NCBI RefSeq assembly: GCF_003144315.1
Contig: NZ_MPDK01000007.1
Coordinates: 62,001-126,000 of the forward strand
Direction: 5' to 3'
Origin: Sulfoacidibacillus thermotolerans
GTDB taxonomy: Bacteria; Bacillota; Bacilli; Alicyclobacillales; SLC66
DNA: 64,000 bases
Positions 7,254 to 15,115 of the stretch are shown here, piece after piece (position 1 is the first letter of the stretch; every line of letters begins with the position of its first letter). The notes beneath the pieces are model-generated. The model saw only the letters and a list, made by a program, of their open reading frames with translations. It was not told the DNA's origin and did no database searches. Position numbers and translations under genes: made by a program.

Positions 7254-8864
7254 GTGAGTAGCAAGTTATATCTTGATCCGCAATTGATTGATCAAGCGCG
7301 TCAATATGCGTCAGCGATTGCCGATGATGTTGCGCGTTTTATCGCAGATAAAACAACTGTTGCGACGGAGCGTACCGTCTTGCGCTTATTGGGACTTGAT
7401 GGTGTTGATGCAGAATATGTTCCATTGCCAAATGTAGTTGTAGACCATGTTCACGATCGCGGACAATTGCAACATGGAATTGCGCGGTTTGTGATCAATG
7501 GCATGATCCAAACAGGATGGTCGATCCAACAACTTGGTGAGGCAGTAGCTTCAGGGGCAATAGATTTATTAGCCTTACCGATGGCGCCTGAGAGTGAGTT
7601 AATCGATCTTGGCAAGCAGGCTGCAGACGCTGCACTTGCTAAAATTCGCGCGAATCGTGAGCGACGTGATCAACTTTTACAGAAACTTGGAGAAGGGCCA
7701 CAGCCGTATATTTATGTGATCGTTGCTACAGGGAATATATATGAGGATGTTATCCAAGCGCGCGCTGCGGCCCGCCAAGGCGCTGATATTATTGCAGTGA
7801 TTCGCAGTACAGGCCAAAGTTTACTCGATTATGTGCCCTTTGGCGCGACGACAGAAGGATTTGGCGGTACGTACGCAACGCAGGAGAACTTTAAGATTAT
7901 GCGGGCGGCTCTAGATGAAGTCGGGGAAGAGATCGGCCGCTATATACGACTGTGTAATTATTGCTCCGGGTTGTGTATGCCGGAGATTGCTGCTATGGGT
8001 GCACTTGAACGGTTAGATGTCATGCTAAATGATGCACTCTATGGAATTTTATTTCGCGATATCAATATGCAACGAACCTTGATCGACCAAAACTTCAGTC
8101 GCATGATTAATGCGTATGCAGGGGTCATTATCAATACGGGGGAGGACAATTATTTAACCACTGCAGATGCTGTAGAGGCGGCGCATACAGTGCTTGCCTC
8201 TCAATTAATCAATGAGCAGTTGGCGTATCGCTCAGGATTGCGCGCGAATCAATTAGGATTAGGCCATGCATTTGAAATGAATCCCATGATCGAAGATGGA
8301 TTTTTACTTGAATGGGCACAAGCATTGATGGCTCGGGAAATATTCCCTGAAGCGCCCCTTAAATACATGCCACCTACAAAACATATGACAGGAAATATTT
8401 TTCGAGGTCATGTGCAAGATGCTCTCTTCAATTTGATTGGGATTGCAACTGGCCAAGGAATCCAATTATTGGGAATGATGACAGAAGCGATTCACACGCC
8501 ACTCATTCATGATCGGCAACTTGCCATTGAATCTGCAAAGTACATTTTCAATAATGCACGCCATTTGCAAGATGAACTGGAATTTAAACGCGATGGATTG
8601 ATGGTCAAACGCGCAGCACAAGTGTTAGAAGAGGCAGTTACACTGTTGCGTGAGATCACACAAAAGGGACTTTTTAACGCCATCTCTGAAGGGATGTTTG
8701 CAGATGTAAAGCGTGCGATTACAGGAGGCAAAGGACTAAAAGGCGTGCTTGTGCGATCACAACAGTATTTCAATCCACTGGAAACGGCTTTGCGAACAGA
8801 ACTAGGGTTACCTCCAATCGAGAGTTTGCTTGCGTCAACGCCTAATGAAAAAAGGGGAGAATGA
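7254..8864 (+). CDS. kamD: Lysine 5,6-aminomutase, alpha subunit
   Basis: Large subunit of the adenosylcobalamin- and PLP-dependent mutase that moves the terminal amino group of beta-lysine (or D-lysine) to C5, giving 3,5-diaminohexanoate. 536 residues, as expected for KamD, a TIM-barrel subunit. Recognisable stretches include VVATGNIYEDV, ARQGADIIAVIRSTGQS, EGFGGTYATQENFKIMR and YCSGLCMPEIA. GTG 7254 is preferred to GTG 7245 because AAGGGGTGAT (7240-7249), a near-ideal ribosome-binding site, overlaps the earlier codon. It overlaps kamE by four bases (ATGA), fitting stoichiometric synthesis. Confidence 0.94.
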   Translation: MSSKLYLDPQLIDQARQYASAIADDVARFIADKTTVATERTVLRLLGLDGVDAEYVPLPNVVVDHVHDRGQLQHGIARFVINGMIQTGWSIQQLGEAVASGAIDLLALPMAPESELIDLGKQAADAALAKIRANRERRDQLLQKLGEGPQPYIYVIVATGNIYEDVIQARAAARQGADIIAVIRSTGQSLLDYVPFGATTEGFGGTYATQENFKIMRAALDEVGEEIGRYIRLCNYCSGLCMPEIAAMGALERLDVMLNDALYGILFRDINMQRTLIDQNFSRMINAYAGVIINTGEDNYLTTADAVEAAHTVLASQLINEQLAYRSGLRANQLGLGHAFEMNPMIEDGFLLEWAQALMAREIFPEAPLKYMPPTKHMTGNIFRGHVQDALFNLIGIATGQGIQLLGMMTEAIHTPLIHDRQLAIESAKYIFNNARHLQDELEFKRDGLMVKRAAQVLEEAVTLLREITQKGLFNAISEGMFADVKRAITGGKGLKGVLVRSQQYFNPLETALRTELGLPPIESLLASTPNEKRGE

Positions 8865-9619
8865 GTGTGCGAGACTTCAAACATGTGCGACCTTATGGCG
8901 ATACATTTAATGATGGTGTCGTGCAGTTTAGCTTCTCTTTACCTGTTCCCTTTGGCGAAGAGGCAAAGGAAGCTGCACGGCAATTTGTTGCAAAGATGGG
9001 GGTCCTAGAGCCGCGCGTTGTGCATAGTCAGGATCTAGGGGAAGAGATGACATTTTTCGTCGTCTATGGGAATGCGCCGTTTGAAATTGACTTTACAAGT
9101 ATAAAAGTTCCTAAAGTAGAGAGTCCCGTGATGGACTTTTACGAAATCAACCAGTTTATTCGCGAGCAAATCGGGCGTAAAATTGTTGTCATTGGTGCAT
9201 GTACAGGAACAGATGCACATACAGTCGGCATTGATGCGATTATGAACATGAAAGGATATGCAGGTGAATATGGACTTGAGCGCTATCCTGAGATTCAGGC
9301 GTATAATCTAGGGAGCCAAGTACAGAACGAAGAGATGGTCCGAAAGGCGATCGAACTTCAGGCCGATGCGATTCTTGTTTCCCAAGTGGTCACGCAAAAG
9401 GATGTTCATATTCCTAATTTAGGGGAACTTGTCGATTTGCTTGAGGCCGAAGGTCTGCGCAAGCGAATCGTGCTGATCTGTGGAGGGCCGCGGATTAGTC
9501 ACGAGTTAGCCCTTGAGTTAGGGTATGATGCGGGTTTTGGACCTGGGACGCTGGCGCCTGAAGTGGCATCGTTTATCGTCCACGAAATCGTTAAGCGTAA
9601 GTTGGCTTTCCACGAATGA
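8861..9619 (+). CDS. kamE: Lysine 5,6-aminomutase, beta (B12-binding) subunit
   Basis: Small subunit binding adenosylcobalamin and PLP. 252 residues with the B12-binding DxHxxG motif as D118-A-H120-T-V-G123, and a Lys (K131 in MNMKG) at the position that forms the PLP aldimine in the clostridial enzyme. The Rossmann-like cobalamin domain fills the C-terminal half (GACTGTDAHT, LVSQVVTQKD, CGGPRISHE). ATGA overlap with kamD. The next gene in the same direction, 16 bases on, is the UGA-containing glutaredoxin-like gene. Confidence 0.95.
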   Translation: MSVRDFKHVRPYGDTFNDGVVQFSFSLPVPFGEEAKEAARQFVAKMGVLEPRVVHSQDLGEEMTFFVVYGNAPFEIDFTSIKVPKVESPVMDFYEINQFIREQIGRKIVVIGACTGTDAHTVGIDAIMNMKGYAGEYGLERYPEIQAYNLGSQVQNEEMVRKAIELQADAILVSQVVTQKDVHIPNLGELVDLLEAEGLRKRIVLICGGPRISHELALELGYDAGFGPGTLAPEVASFIVHEIVKRKLAFHE

Positions 9620-9635
9620 GATGAGGCGATGACAA

Positions 9636-9872
9636 ATGCATGTCATTTTATATTCTCAGGCTACTTGACAGAAGTGTCAGGTAGCCAAGGTTTGGCTTGG
9701 GCGTTTAAAAATCCCCTTTGAAATTCGCGATATCTATGGTACAAAGGGTGCAGTAGAGGAGTTAACGCGTCTTGGGATTTCATCAGTTCCTGCCTTTCGA
9801 ATTGGAGATGTGTGGATTGAAGGGTTCAAACCTTTAGAAATCCTCGAAGTCGTAGCTTCTCAACACGAATGA
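9636..9872 (+). CDS. Glutaredoxin-like selenoprotein with in-frame UGA (Sec11)
   Basis: Reading ATG 9636 through one in-frame TGA (9666-9668) to TGA 9870-9872 gives 78 residues of a small glutaredoxin/NrdH-like thiol oxidoreductase. It has beta strand HVILYSQAT, redox centre U11-Q-K-C14 where the family has C-x-x-C, helix VAKAWLGR, strand IPFEIRDI, cis-Pro loop SSVPAF and a C-terminal GDVWIEGFKPLEIL. The UGA falls exactly on the nucleophilic Cys position and the frame beyond it is intact. A GGU-loop hairpin lies 20 bases downstream, as a bacterial SECIS should. GATGAGG (9620-9626) is a suitable ribosome-binding site 16 bases after kamE. Alternative: a recent Cys-to-stop mutation. Selenocysteine machinery is not in the window. 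Confidence 0.8.
9659..9686 (+). repeat. 12-bp inverted repeat containing the UGA codon
   Basis: GGCTACTTGACA (9659-9670), loop GAAG, TGTCAGGTAGCC (9675-9686): twelve pairs with one G-T wobble. The UGA (9666-9668) is within the 5' arm. The 3' arm shares bases 9683-9686 with the GGU-loop hairpin, so the two structures exclude each other. No T-run follows, so it is not a terminator. Confidence 0.6.
9683..9697 (+). promoter_or_regulatory. Putative bacterial SECIS hairpin
   Basis: AGCCAA (9683-9688), apical loop GGT (9689-9691), TTGGCT (9692-9697). The loop begins 20 bases after the UGA and opens with two Gs. This agrees with the general description of bacterial SECIS elements: a short stem, G in the first two loop positions, and roughly 16-37 bases from the UGA. 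SelB would bind this loop. Confidence 0.65.
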
Positions 9873-9907
9873 ATGATTGGCCACTCATTGTTCGGGTGTC
9901 GGGAAAA

Positions 9908-9926
9908 GTGTCAATCTGCTTGACAC
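9908..9926 (+). repeat. 7-bp inverted repeat before the Fe-S oxidoreductase gene
   Basis: GTGTCAA (9908-9914) - TCTGC - TTGACAC (9920-9926), a perfect 7-base inverted repeat in the 96-base gap after the glutaredoxin gene. Its arms resemble the TTGACA/TGTCAG core of the repeat at the UGA. It may be a weak hairpin or an operator. Confidence 0.3.
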
Positions 9927-9968
9927 GGAGTATGTTGCATCCGCATAGTGGCAATGGGGAGGAGTGAT

Positions 9969-11972
9969 TTGACTTTGCATACATTAAACATCATTGCTTT
10001 TACGATTCTCGCTGTCGCTGCTTTGTACGGATTTTTTGGGGGATTGTATCAGCGATATGAATTTCTTACTCTGGGACAACCGATTGATCGCAGCGATCGT
10101 CGGGGGGAACGATGGCGCAGTTTTGCGCAGAATGTCTTGGCGCAAGGGAAGGTGCTTGCAGAACCATCGGGAATCGGTCACTTTTCCATTTTCTGGGGAT
10201 TTATTCTACTTGGGTTTGGAGAACTGGACTTTTTCTCCTACGGGTTATTTGGAGTTCATATTCCAGGGTTTACAGCTCCATGGTTCACATTTACGCAGGA
10301 GATGTTGGCGACATTTGTCTTCGTTGCAATTGTCATAGCGGCTATTCGCCGGTATATCTGGCGGCCAATGCGGACAGAACCCACATTTGAGGCAGGATTT
10401 ATCTTATTTCTGATCTTTGCCATCGTGGTTACATTGTTTGTGGTAGGGGCATTTAGTGCATTGCAGCAAGGGAGTATGCCTGGGTCTGCGGCGCCGATGT
10501 CTAATCTTGTGGCTTCGTGGTTTGTAGGGGTAAGCCCTACGGTCGCAGGGATTGTTGTGCAACTCGCGTTTTGGATTCATACCCTAGCTATTCTGGGCTT
10601 TCTTGTCTTTATTCCGCGCTCAAAACATTTGCATATGATCGGGGCCATGTTTAATTCGTATTACCGTAACCTCGGGCCCGTTGGCAAGATTCGCTCATTG
10701 GATTTAAGTGACGAAGCGGTAGAGGAATTTGGGGTAGGGAATATCACACAATTCACTTGGAAACAGTTGCTTGATGGATATGCCTGTACGGAGTGTGGAA
10801 GATGTCATGTCAGTTGTCCAGCGACACTAACAGGAAAAGATTTGTCGCCTAAATATTTGATTCTTAAGATGAAGGATCACTTAATTGAAACGGCGCCGGC
10901 ACTGCTTGCTCAGAAAAAAATGGCAGCTGGTGCAGAAGACTTTTCACTTGCGACCGCACTTCAAGGAATGCCACAGCTCATTGGTGATGTGTATACGGAA
11001 GACGAGATCTGGGCGTGTACAACTTGTCGTGCATGTGAAGAAGCCTGTCCAGTGTATAATGAGCATGTGAGTCTCATTGTAGATATGCGTCGCAATCTTG
11101 TCTTGACGCAAGGGAGTGCACCAGGCGAAGTAAACCGCACATTTACGAATCTGGAGCGTCATTCAAATGAATGGGGGCGTCCACGTTCCGCCCGCGCCGA
11201 ATGGGCAGAAGGGCTTGATATCCCGTTGATGTCAGAACTAGAGGAACCTGTTGAATACTTGTACTACGTGGGGACTGCGGCTTCATTTGATGTGCGCAAT
11301 CAAAAAATTGCACGCGCTTTTGCTCAACTACTCAAACGGGCTGGCGTGAGCTTTGCGATTTTGGGGAAAGAAGAAGAGAGCGATGGAGATTCTGCTCGGC
11401 GTTTGGGGAATGAATTTTTGTATCAGGAATTGGTCGAGCGCAACATCGAAATTTTTAAGGAATATGGGATAAAGAAGATCATTACGACAGATCCACACGC
11501 CTATAATGCGTTTCGCAAAGAATACGTAGATTTTGGGTTTGAAGCTGAAGTGATTCATCATACAGAGCTTCTTGCACAGTTGATTGAGCAAGGGAAACTG
11601 CAGCCAAGTAAACGTGTAGAACGTAAAATCACTTATCATGATTCTTGTTATTTAGGTCGTTACAACGGAGTTTATTCAGCACCACGCTACATTTTAAGCA
11701 AAATTCCGGGTCTTGAGCTTGTTGAGATGGAGCGTAACCGCAACAAGAGTATGTGTTGCGGGGCCGGGGGCGGATCGATGTTCAAAGAAGAGACGGGTGA
11801 GCAACGCATTAATGTATTTCGCACCGAACAGGCTTTGGAGACGGGTGCAACAGCCATTGCGACAGCCTGCCCGTACTGTATGACGATGATGATCGACGGG
11901 ACCAAGGCAAAAGGTGTGGAAGATGAGATCGACACTTACGACATTGCAGAGTTGCTGTTGCAGGCCATCTAG
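9969..11972 (+). CDS. Membrane Fe-S oxidoreductase (ETF:menaquinone oxidoreductase-like)
   Basis: About 667 residues. N-terminal NarI-like membrane part with about five to six helices (to about residue 240) and His residues suited to b-heme. Then two ferredoxin-type [4Fe-4S] motifs (CTECGRCHVSCP, CTTCRACEEACP) and two HdrD/GlpC-type CCG regions. The second CCG is intact (DSCYLG, MCCGAGGG, ACPYC). In the first, all five ligands are replaced (Thr436, Ser471-Asp472, Asp508, Ala511). Related proteins (B. subtilis YwjF/FadF, syntrophic EMO) pass electrons from ETF to menaquinone; the acyl-CoA dehydrogenases downstream fit. Start: TTG 9969 behind GGGGAGGAGTGAT; GTG 9948 is upstream of that site. 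Exact partner is inferred. Confidence 0.85.
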   Translation: MTLHTLNIIAFTILAVAALYGFFGGLYQRYEFLTLGQPIDRSDRRGERWRSFAQNVLAQGKVLAEPSGIGHFSIFWGFILLGFGELDFFSYGLFGVHIPGFTAPWFTFTQEMLATFVFVAIVIAAIRRYIWRPMRTEPTFEAGFILFLIFAIVVTLFVVGAFSALQQGSMPGSAAPMSNLVASWFVGVSPTVAGIVVQLAFWIHTLAILGFLVFIPRSKHLHMIGAMFNSYYRNLGPVGKIRSLDLSDEAVEEFGVGNITQFTWKQLLDGYACTECGRCHVSCPATLTGKDLSPKYLILKMKDHLIETAPALLAQKKMAAGAEDFSLATALQGMPQLIGDVYTEDEIWACTTCRACEEACPVYNEHVSLIVDMRRNLVLTQGSAPGEVNRTFTNLERHSNEWGRPRSARAEWAEGLDIPLMSELEEPVEYLYYVGTAASFDVRNQKIARAFAQLLKRAGVSFAILGKEEESDGDSARRLGNEFLYQELVERNIEIFKEYGIKKIITTDPHAYNAFRKEYVDFGFEAEVIHHTELLAQLIEQGKLQPSKRVERKITYHDSCYLGRYNGVYSAPRYILSKIPGLELVEMERNRNKSMCCGAGGGSMFKEETGEQRINVFRTEQALETGATAIATACPYCMTMMIDGTKAKGVEDEIDTYDIAELLLQAI

Positions 11973-12034
11973 AGGGCAATGGAATACTGTAGAGTGTATG
12001 AAGATCCGCAGGTCGTAGCGATGGGAGGAAACGG

Positions 12035-12826
12035 ATGGATCAGCCGCTTGTAAATCTGCGCCATGTATATGAATTTGAACAAGGGAAATACGTGGAGGCC
12101 ACAACAGATGTGGTTGCGGAATACGCTCTTACAGTTTTTGTGAATGGACAAGAATTTGCAACGCTCGTGTGTACGCCTGCAAAACTACAGGAACTTGTAC
12201 TTGGTTTCATCGCCTCTGAGGGATTGATCATTACGATCGATGAAGTGCAATCTCTTGAAGTAAACGAAGAGTCTGGTATGGCCTATGTACAATTGCACAA
12301 GAATGTCGAGATGAATCCCGATCATTTTACGAAACGCTATATCTCTTCATGCTGTGGAAAAGGGCGGCAATCCTATTATTTTTATAATGATGCGCAGACT
12401 TTGCCGATCCTGACGGAGGGGCCATGGCTTTTGCCACAGCAAGTTATTGCGCTTGTGCAACAGATGCAGCGACATTCGACCCTGTTTTTAAATACGGGTG
12501 GTGTACACAACGCAGCCTTGTGTGATGTCTCTGGCATTCTTGTAGCGCGAGAGGATATCGGTCGACACAATGCACTCGATAAACTGTATGGCTATATTTT
12601 ACAGAACCGTGTTCCGGTCACGGATAAAGTCATGGTGTTTAGTGGCCGTATCTCATCGGAAGTATTGTTAAAGGTCGCGAAGATGGGGATAGGGATATTG
12701 CTTTCAAAGTCAGCGCCGACAGAATTAGCATTGCGAATGGCGGATGATTTAGGGATTACGGCAGTTGGGTTTGTTCGCGGAGAACGTTTTAAAGTCTATA
12801 CTCACCCAAGGCGTATCTTACTTTAA
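12035..12826 (+). CDS. fdhD: Formate dehydrogenase accessory sulfurtransferase FdhD
   Basis: 263 residues. FdhD transfers sulfur from a cysteine desulfurase to the molybdenum bis-MGD cofactor of formate dehydrogenases. Seen: the Cys pair ISSCCGKG (Cys106-107), the family stretches EGLI, FLNTGGVHNAAL, VAREDIGRHNALDKLYG and VMVFSGRISSEVLLK, and C-terminal ERFKVYTHPRRI. The ATG follows GGGAGGAAACGG. No formate dehydrogenase gene is in the window, so its client is elsewhere. It stands alone between the Fe-S oxidoreductase and the thiolase operon. Confidence 0.93.
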   Translation: MDQPLVNLRHVYEFEQGKYVEATTDVVAEYALTVFVNGQEFATLVCTPAKLQELVLGFIASEGLIITIDEVQSLEVNEESGMAYVQLHKNVEMNPDHFTKRYISSCCGKGRQSYYFYNDAQTLPILTEGPWLLPQQVIALVQQMQRHSTLFLNTGGVHNAALCDVSGILVAREDIGRHNALDKLYGYILQNRVPVTDKVMVFSGRISSEVLLKVAKMGIGILLSKSAPTELALRMADDLGITAVGFVRGERFKVYTHPRRILL

Positions 12827-12890
12827 AATCACGAGAATGTCTGACTACTCTATCCGTACAGCATCAAATATGTTAGTCTGATAGTGACAA

Positions 12891-12906
12891 GACTGAACGC
12901 TCAGTC
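12891..12906 (+). promoter_or_regulatory. Palindromic operator ahead of the beta-oxidation operon
   Basis: GACTGA-ACGC-TCAGTC, a perfect 6-base inverted repeat 40 bases before the thiolase start. Its form resembles operators of TetR-family fatty-acid repressors such as FadR. No such repressor gene is in the window, so the regulator is unknown. Confidence 0.5.
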
Positions 12907-12946
12907 GCCCGAAGACAGTCACCTCAGAAAGTGGAGGGATGAAGTC

Positions 12947-14119
12947 ATGCGAAGTGTAATTGTATCAGCGGCGAGGACCCCGTTTGGAAAGTTTGGCGGG
13001 GCGTTGGCTTCCATGAAAGCGGTTGACCTAGGGGGCATCGTCATTCAAGAAGCACTTGCCCGAGCTGGGGTAGATCCGGCTTCCGTAGACGAGGTCATCA
13101 TGGGGATGGTTTTACAAGGAGGGGCGGGGCAAATCCCTTCTCGTCAAGCAGCGCGAATTGCGGGCCTTCCTTGGGATACACCTACAGAAACGATCAACAA
13201 AGTATGTGCCTCTGGTTTACGGGCTGTTACGATGGCCGATCAGTTTATTCGCGCTGGTGACATCGAGGTTGCAGTGGCCGGGGGAATGGAGAGCATGTCA
13301 AATGCCGTCTATGCCTTGCCACGCGCGCGCTTTGGATTGCGCATGGGAGATGGCACAGCCATCGATCTCATGCAGCACGATGGGTTGCTTTGTGCTTTTC
13401 ACAACGTGCATATGGCGGTGCACGGGTCACATGTAGCAAAAGAGTATGGAATCACGCGGGAAGCGCAAGACAAGTGGGCGCTGCGATCTCATGAGCGAGC
13501 ACTTCGCGCGATGGACGAGGGGTTGTTGCGTGAGGAGATCGTTCCAGTGCGCGTGAGTGGGAAAAAGGGCGATGTCATCGTTGATACGGATGAAGCACCG
13601 CGTCGCGACACCAATCTAGAAAAATTAAGTGCGCTTGCACCTGTGTTTGATTCTGCTGGGACCGTAACAGCTGGAAATGCCCCCGGTGTGAATGATGGGG
13701 CCGGAGCACTTGTTGTCATGAGCGAAAAACGTGCAAAGGCCGAACAGCGCGAAGTGTTAGCAACCATTCGCGGGCATGCGGAAGTGGGGGCGGATGCGCC
13801 CTATATCGCAACTACGCCAGGCCTTGCCATATTAAAGTTACTTAAAAAGACGGGAGTTTCCCTCGAGGAAATTCGCTTGTTTGAAGTGAATGAAGCGTTT
13901 GCAGCGGTGACACTCACTAGTCAGGAAATTGTAAAATGGGATCCTGAAAAGGTCAATGTAAATGGGGGTGCTGTTGCTTTTGGGCATCCGATTGGCGCGA
14001 GTGGCGCGCGGATTTTAATGACTTTAATTTATGAATTGCGCCGACGCGGCGGCGGTCTTGGGATTGCAGCGATTTGCAGTGGTGCGGCGCAAGGAGATGC
14101 AATATTGGTGGAAGTCTAA
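12947..14119 (+). CDS. Acetyl-CoA acyltransferase (thiolase)
   Basis: Cleaves or forms 3-ketoacyl-CoA with CoA, e.g. acetoacetyl-CoA to two acetyl-CoA. 390 residues from ATG 12947, preceded by GTGGAGGG; the upstream GTG 12884 would include the operator and has no binding site. Catalytic residues: Cys87 in NKVCASG, His347 in GHPIGASG, Cys377 in [10 protein letters not shown]. The last motif differs from the usual CIGGGQG, which the second thiolase (43249-44427) retains. First gene of a run with a 3-hydroxyacyl-CoA dehydrogenase and two acyl-CoA dehydrogenases, similar to Bacillus mmgABC. Confidence 0.92.
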   Translation: MRSVIVSAARTPFGKFGGALASMKAVDLGGIVIQEALARAGVDPASVDEVIMGMVLQGGAGQIPSRQAARIAGLPWDTPTETINKVCASGLRAVTMADQFIRAGDIEVAVAGGMESMSNAVYALPRARFGLRMGDGTAIDLMQHDGLLCAFHNVHMAVHGSHVAKEYGITREAQDKWALRSHERALRAMDEGLLREEIVPVRVSGKKGDVIVDTDEAPRRDTNLEKLSALAPVFDSAGTVTAGNAPGVNDGAGALVVMSEKRAKAEQREVLATIRGHAEVGADAPYIATTPGLAILKLLKKTGVSLEEIRLFEVNEAFAAVTLTSQEIVKWDPEKVNVNGGAVAFGHPIGASGARILMTLIYELRRRGGGLGIAAICSGAAQGDAILVEV

Positions 14120-14137
14120 TTTGAAGAGGGGTTTGGT

Positions 14138-14992
14138 ATGGTGAGTTTTCAGCGTGTGATGGTTGTAGGCGCAGGACAGATGGGGAGCGGAATTGCTCAA
14201 GTCGCTGCGCAAGCAGGTTGCGATGTCATTTTGCAAGATATCAAGGAAGAGTATACGGAACGTGGCATGCGTACCATTGCAACTAGTTTGAACCGTTTTG
14301 TGAAGAAAGGTCAACTCACAGAAGAGGAGTCAGCGCAAATCCTAAAGCGCATCACGCCGACGACAGAGATTGAAATGGCGCGTAACGCAGAAATTGTGAT
14401 TGAAGCGGCCACAGAGCAAATGGCGATCAAAAAAGAGATTTTTAAAAAGCTAGATGAATTTGCTCCACAACAGACGCTGCTTGCGACGAATACTTCCTCC
14501 TTACCTGTTACGGAACTCGCTGCTGTCACAAAGCGTCCTGATCAAGTCATTGGTATGCATTTCATGAATCCTGTACCTATGATGAAACTTGTCGAAGTCA
14601 TTCGTGGATTACAAACTTCAGACGAGGTATTTCAAGCGGTGATGAATTTTTCTGAAGAACTTGGTAAGAAACCGGTGGCTGTACAAGATTTTCCGGGATT
14701 TATCTCGAATCGTGTGTTGATGCCAATGATCAACGAAGCAGTGTATTGCTTATATGAGGGTGTGGCAGAACCACAGGCAATTGACGAAATTATGAAGCTC
14801 GGGATGAATCACCCGATGGGTCCGTTGCAATTAGCAGACTTTATAGGATTAGATACCTGTTTGTACATTATGGAAGTTTTATATGACGGGTTTGGAGATT
14901 CGAAATATCGTCCTTGTCCGCTATTGCGTAAGTATGTGGCTGCTGGATGGCTTGGCAAAAAGACTGGTCGCGGATTCTATGTTTATGAATGA
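14138..14992 (+). CDS. hbd: 3-hydroxybutyryl-CoA dehydrogenase
   Basis: NAD-dependent oxidation of 3-hydroxyacyl-CoA to 3-ketoacyl-CoA. 284 residues, typical for the short Hbd/MmgB type without a crotonase domain. N-terminal Rossmann motif VVGAGQMGSGIAQV, then ATNTSSLPVTELA and GMHFMNPVPMMKLVEVI holding the catalytic His, and a C-terminal dimerisation domain with GFISNRVLMPMINEA and NHPMGPLQLADFIGLD. GAAGAGGGG precedes the start. It lies 18 bases after the thiolase and works in the same pathway; no enoyl-CoA hydratase accompanies it here. Confidence 0.94.
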   Translation: MVSFQRVMVVGAGQMGSGIAQVAAQAGCDVILQDIKEEYTERGMRTIATSLNRFVKKGQLTEEESAQILKRITPTTEIEMARNAEIVIEAATEQMAIKKEIFKKLDEFAPQQTLLATNTSSLPVTELAAVTKRPDQVIGMHFMNPVPMMKLVEVIRGLQTSDEVFQAVMNFSEELGKKPVAVQDFPGFISNRVLMPMINEAVYCLYEGVAEPQAIDEIMKLGMNHPMGPLQLADFIGLDTCLYIMEVLYDGFGDSKYRPCPLLRKYVAAGWLGKKTGRGFYVYE

Positions 14993-15115
14993 AGCGAAGA
15001 CGTTTACATTGGAAACTGGCAAAGACTCAGCAGCACAAAACTCAACTGCTGATTCTGAATGCTTCTATAACGTTTGAGAGTTGGTTTTAGTTGGAATGAG
15101 GAAGGAGGAATGGGC

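Noticed and set aside
9666-9668. TGA in the glutaredoxin frame as a simple nonsense mutation
   Set aside because: Possible, but the exact placement at the nucleophilic Cys, the GGU-loop hairpin at the right distance and the intact frame on both sides favour selenocysteine; kept as the alternative.
9920-9949. TTGACA - 18 - CATAGT promoter before the Fe-S oxidoreductase
   Set aside because: Transcription would begin inside or right at the ribosome-binding site (9956-9968), and the TTGACA is also an arm of an inverted repeat; too weak to call.
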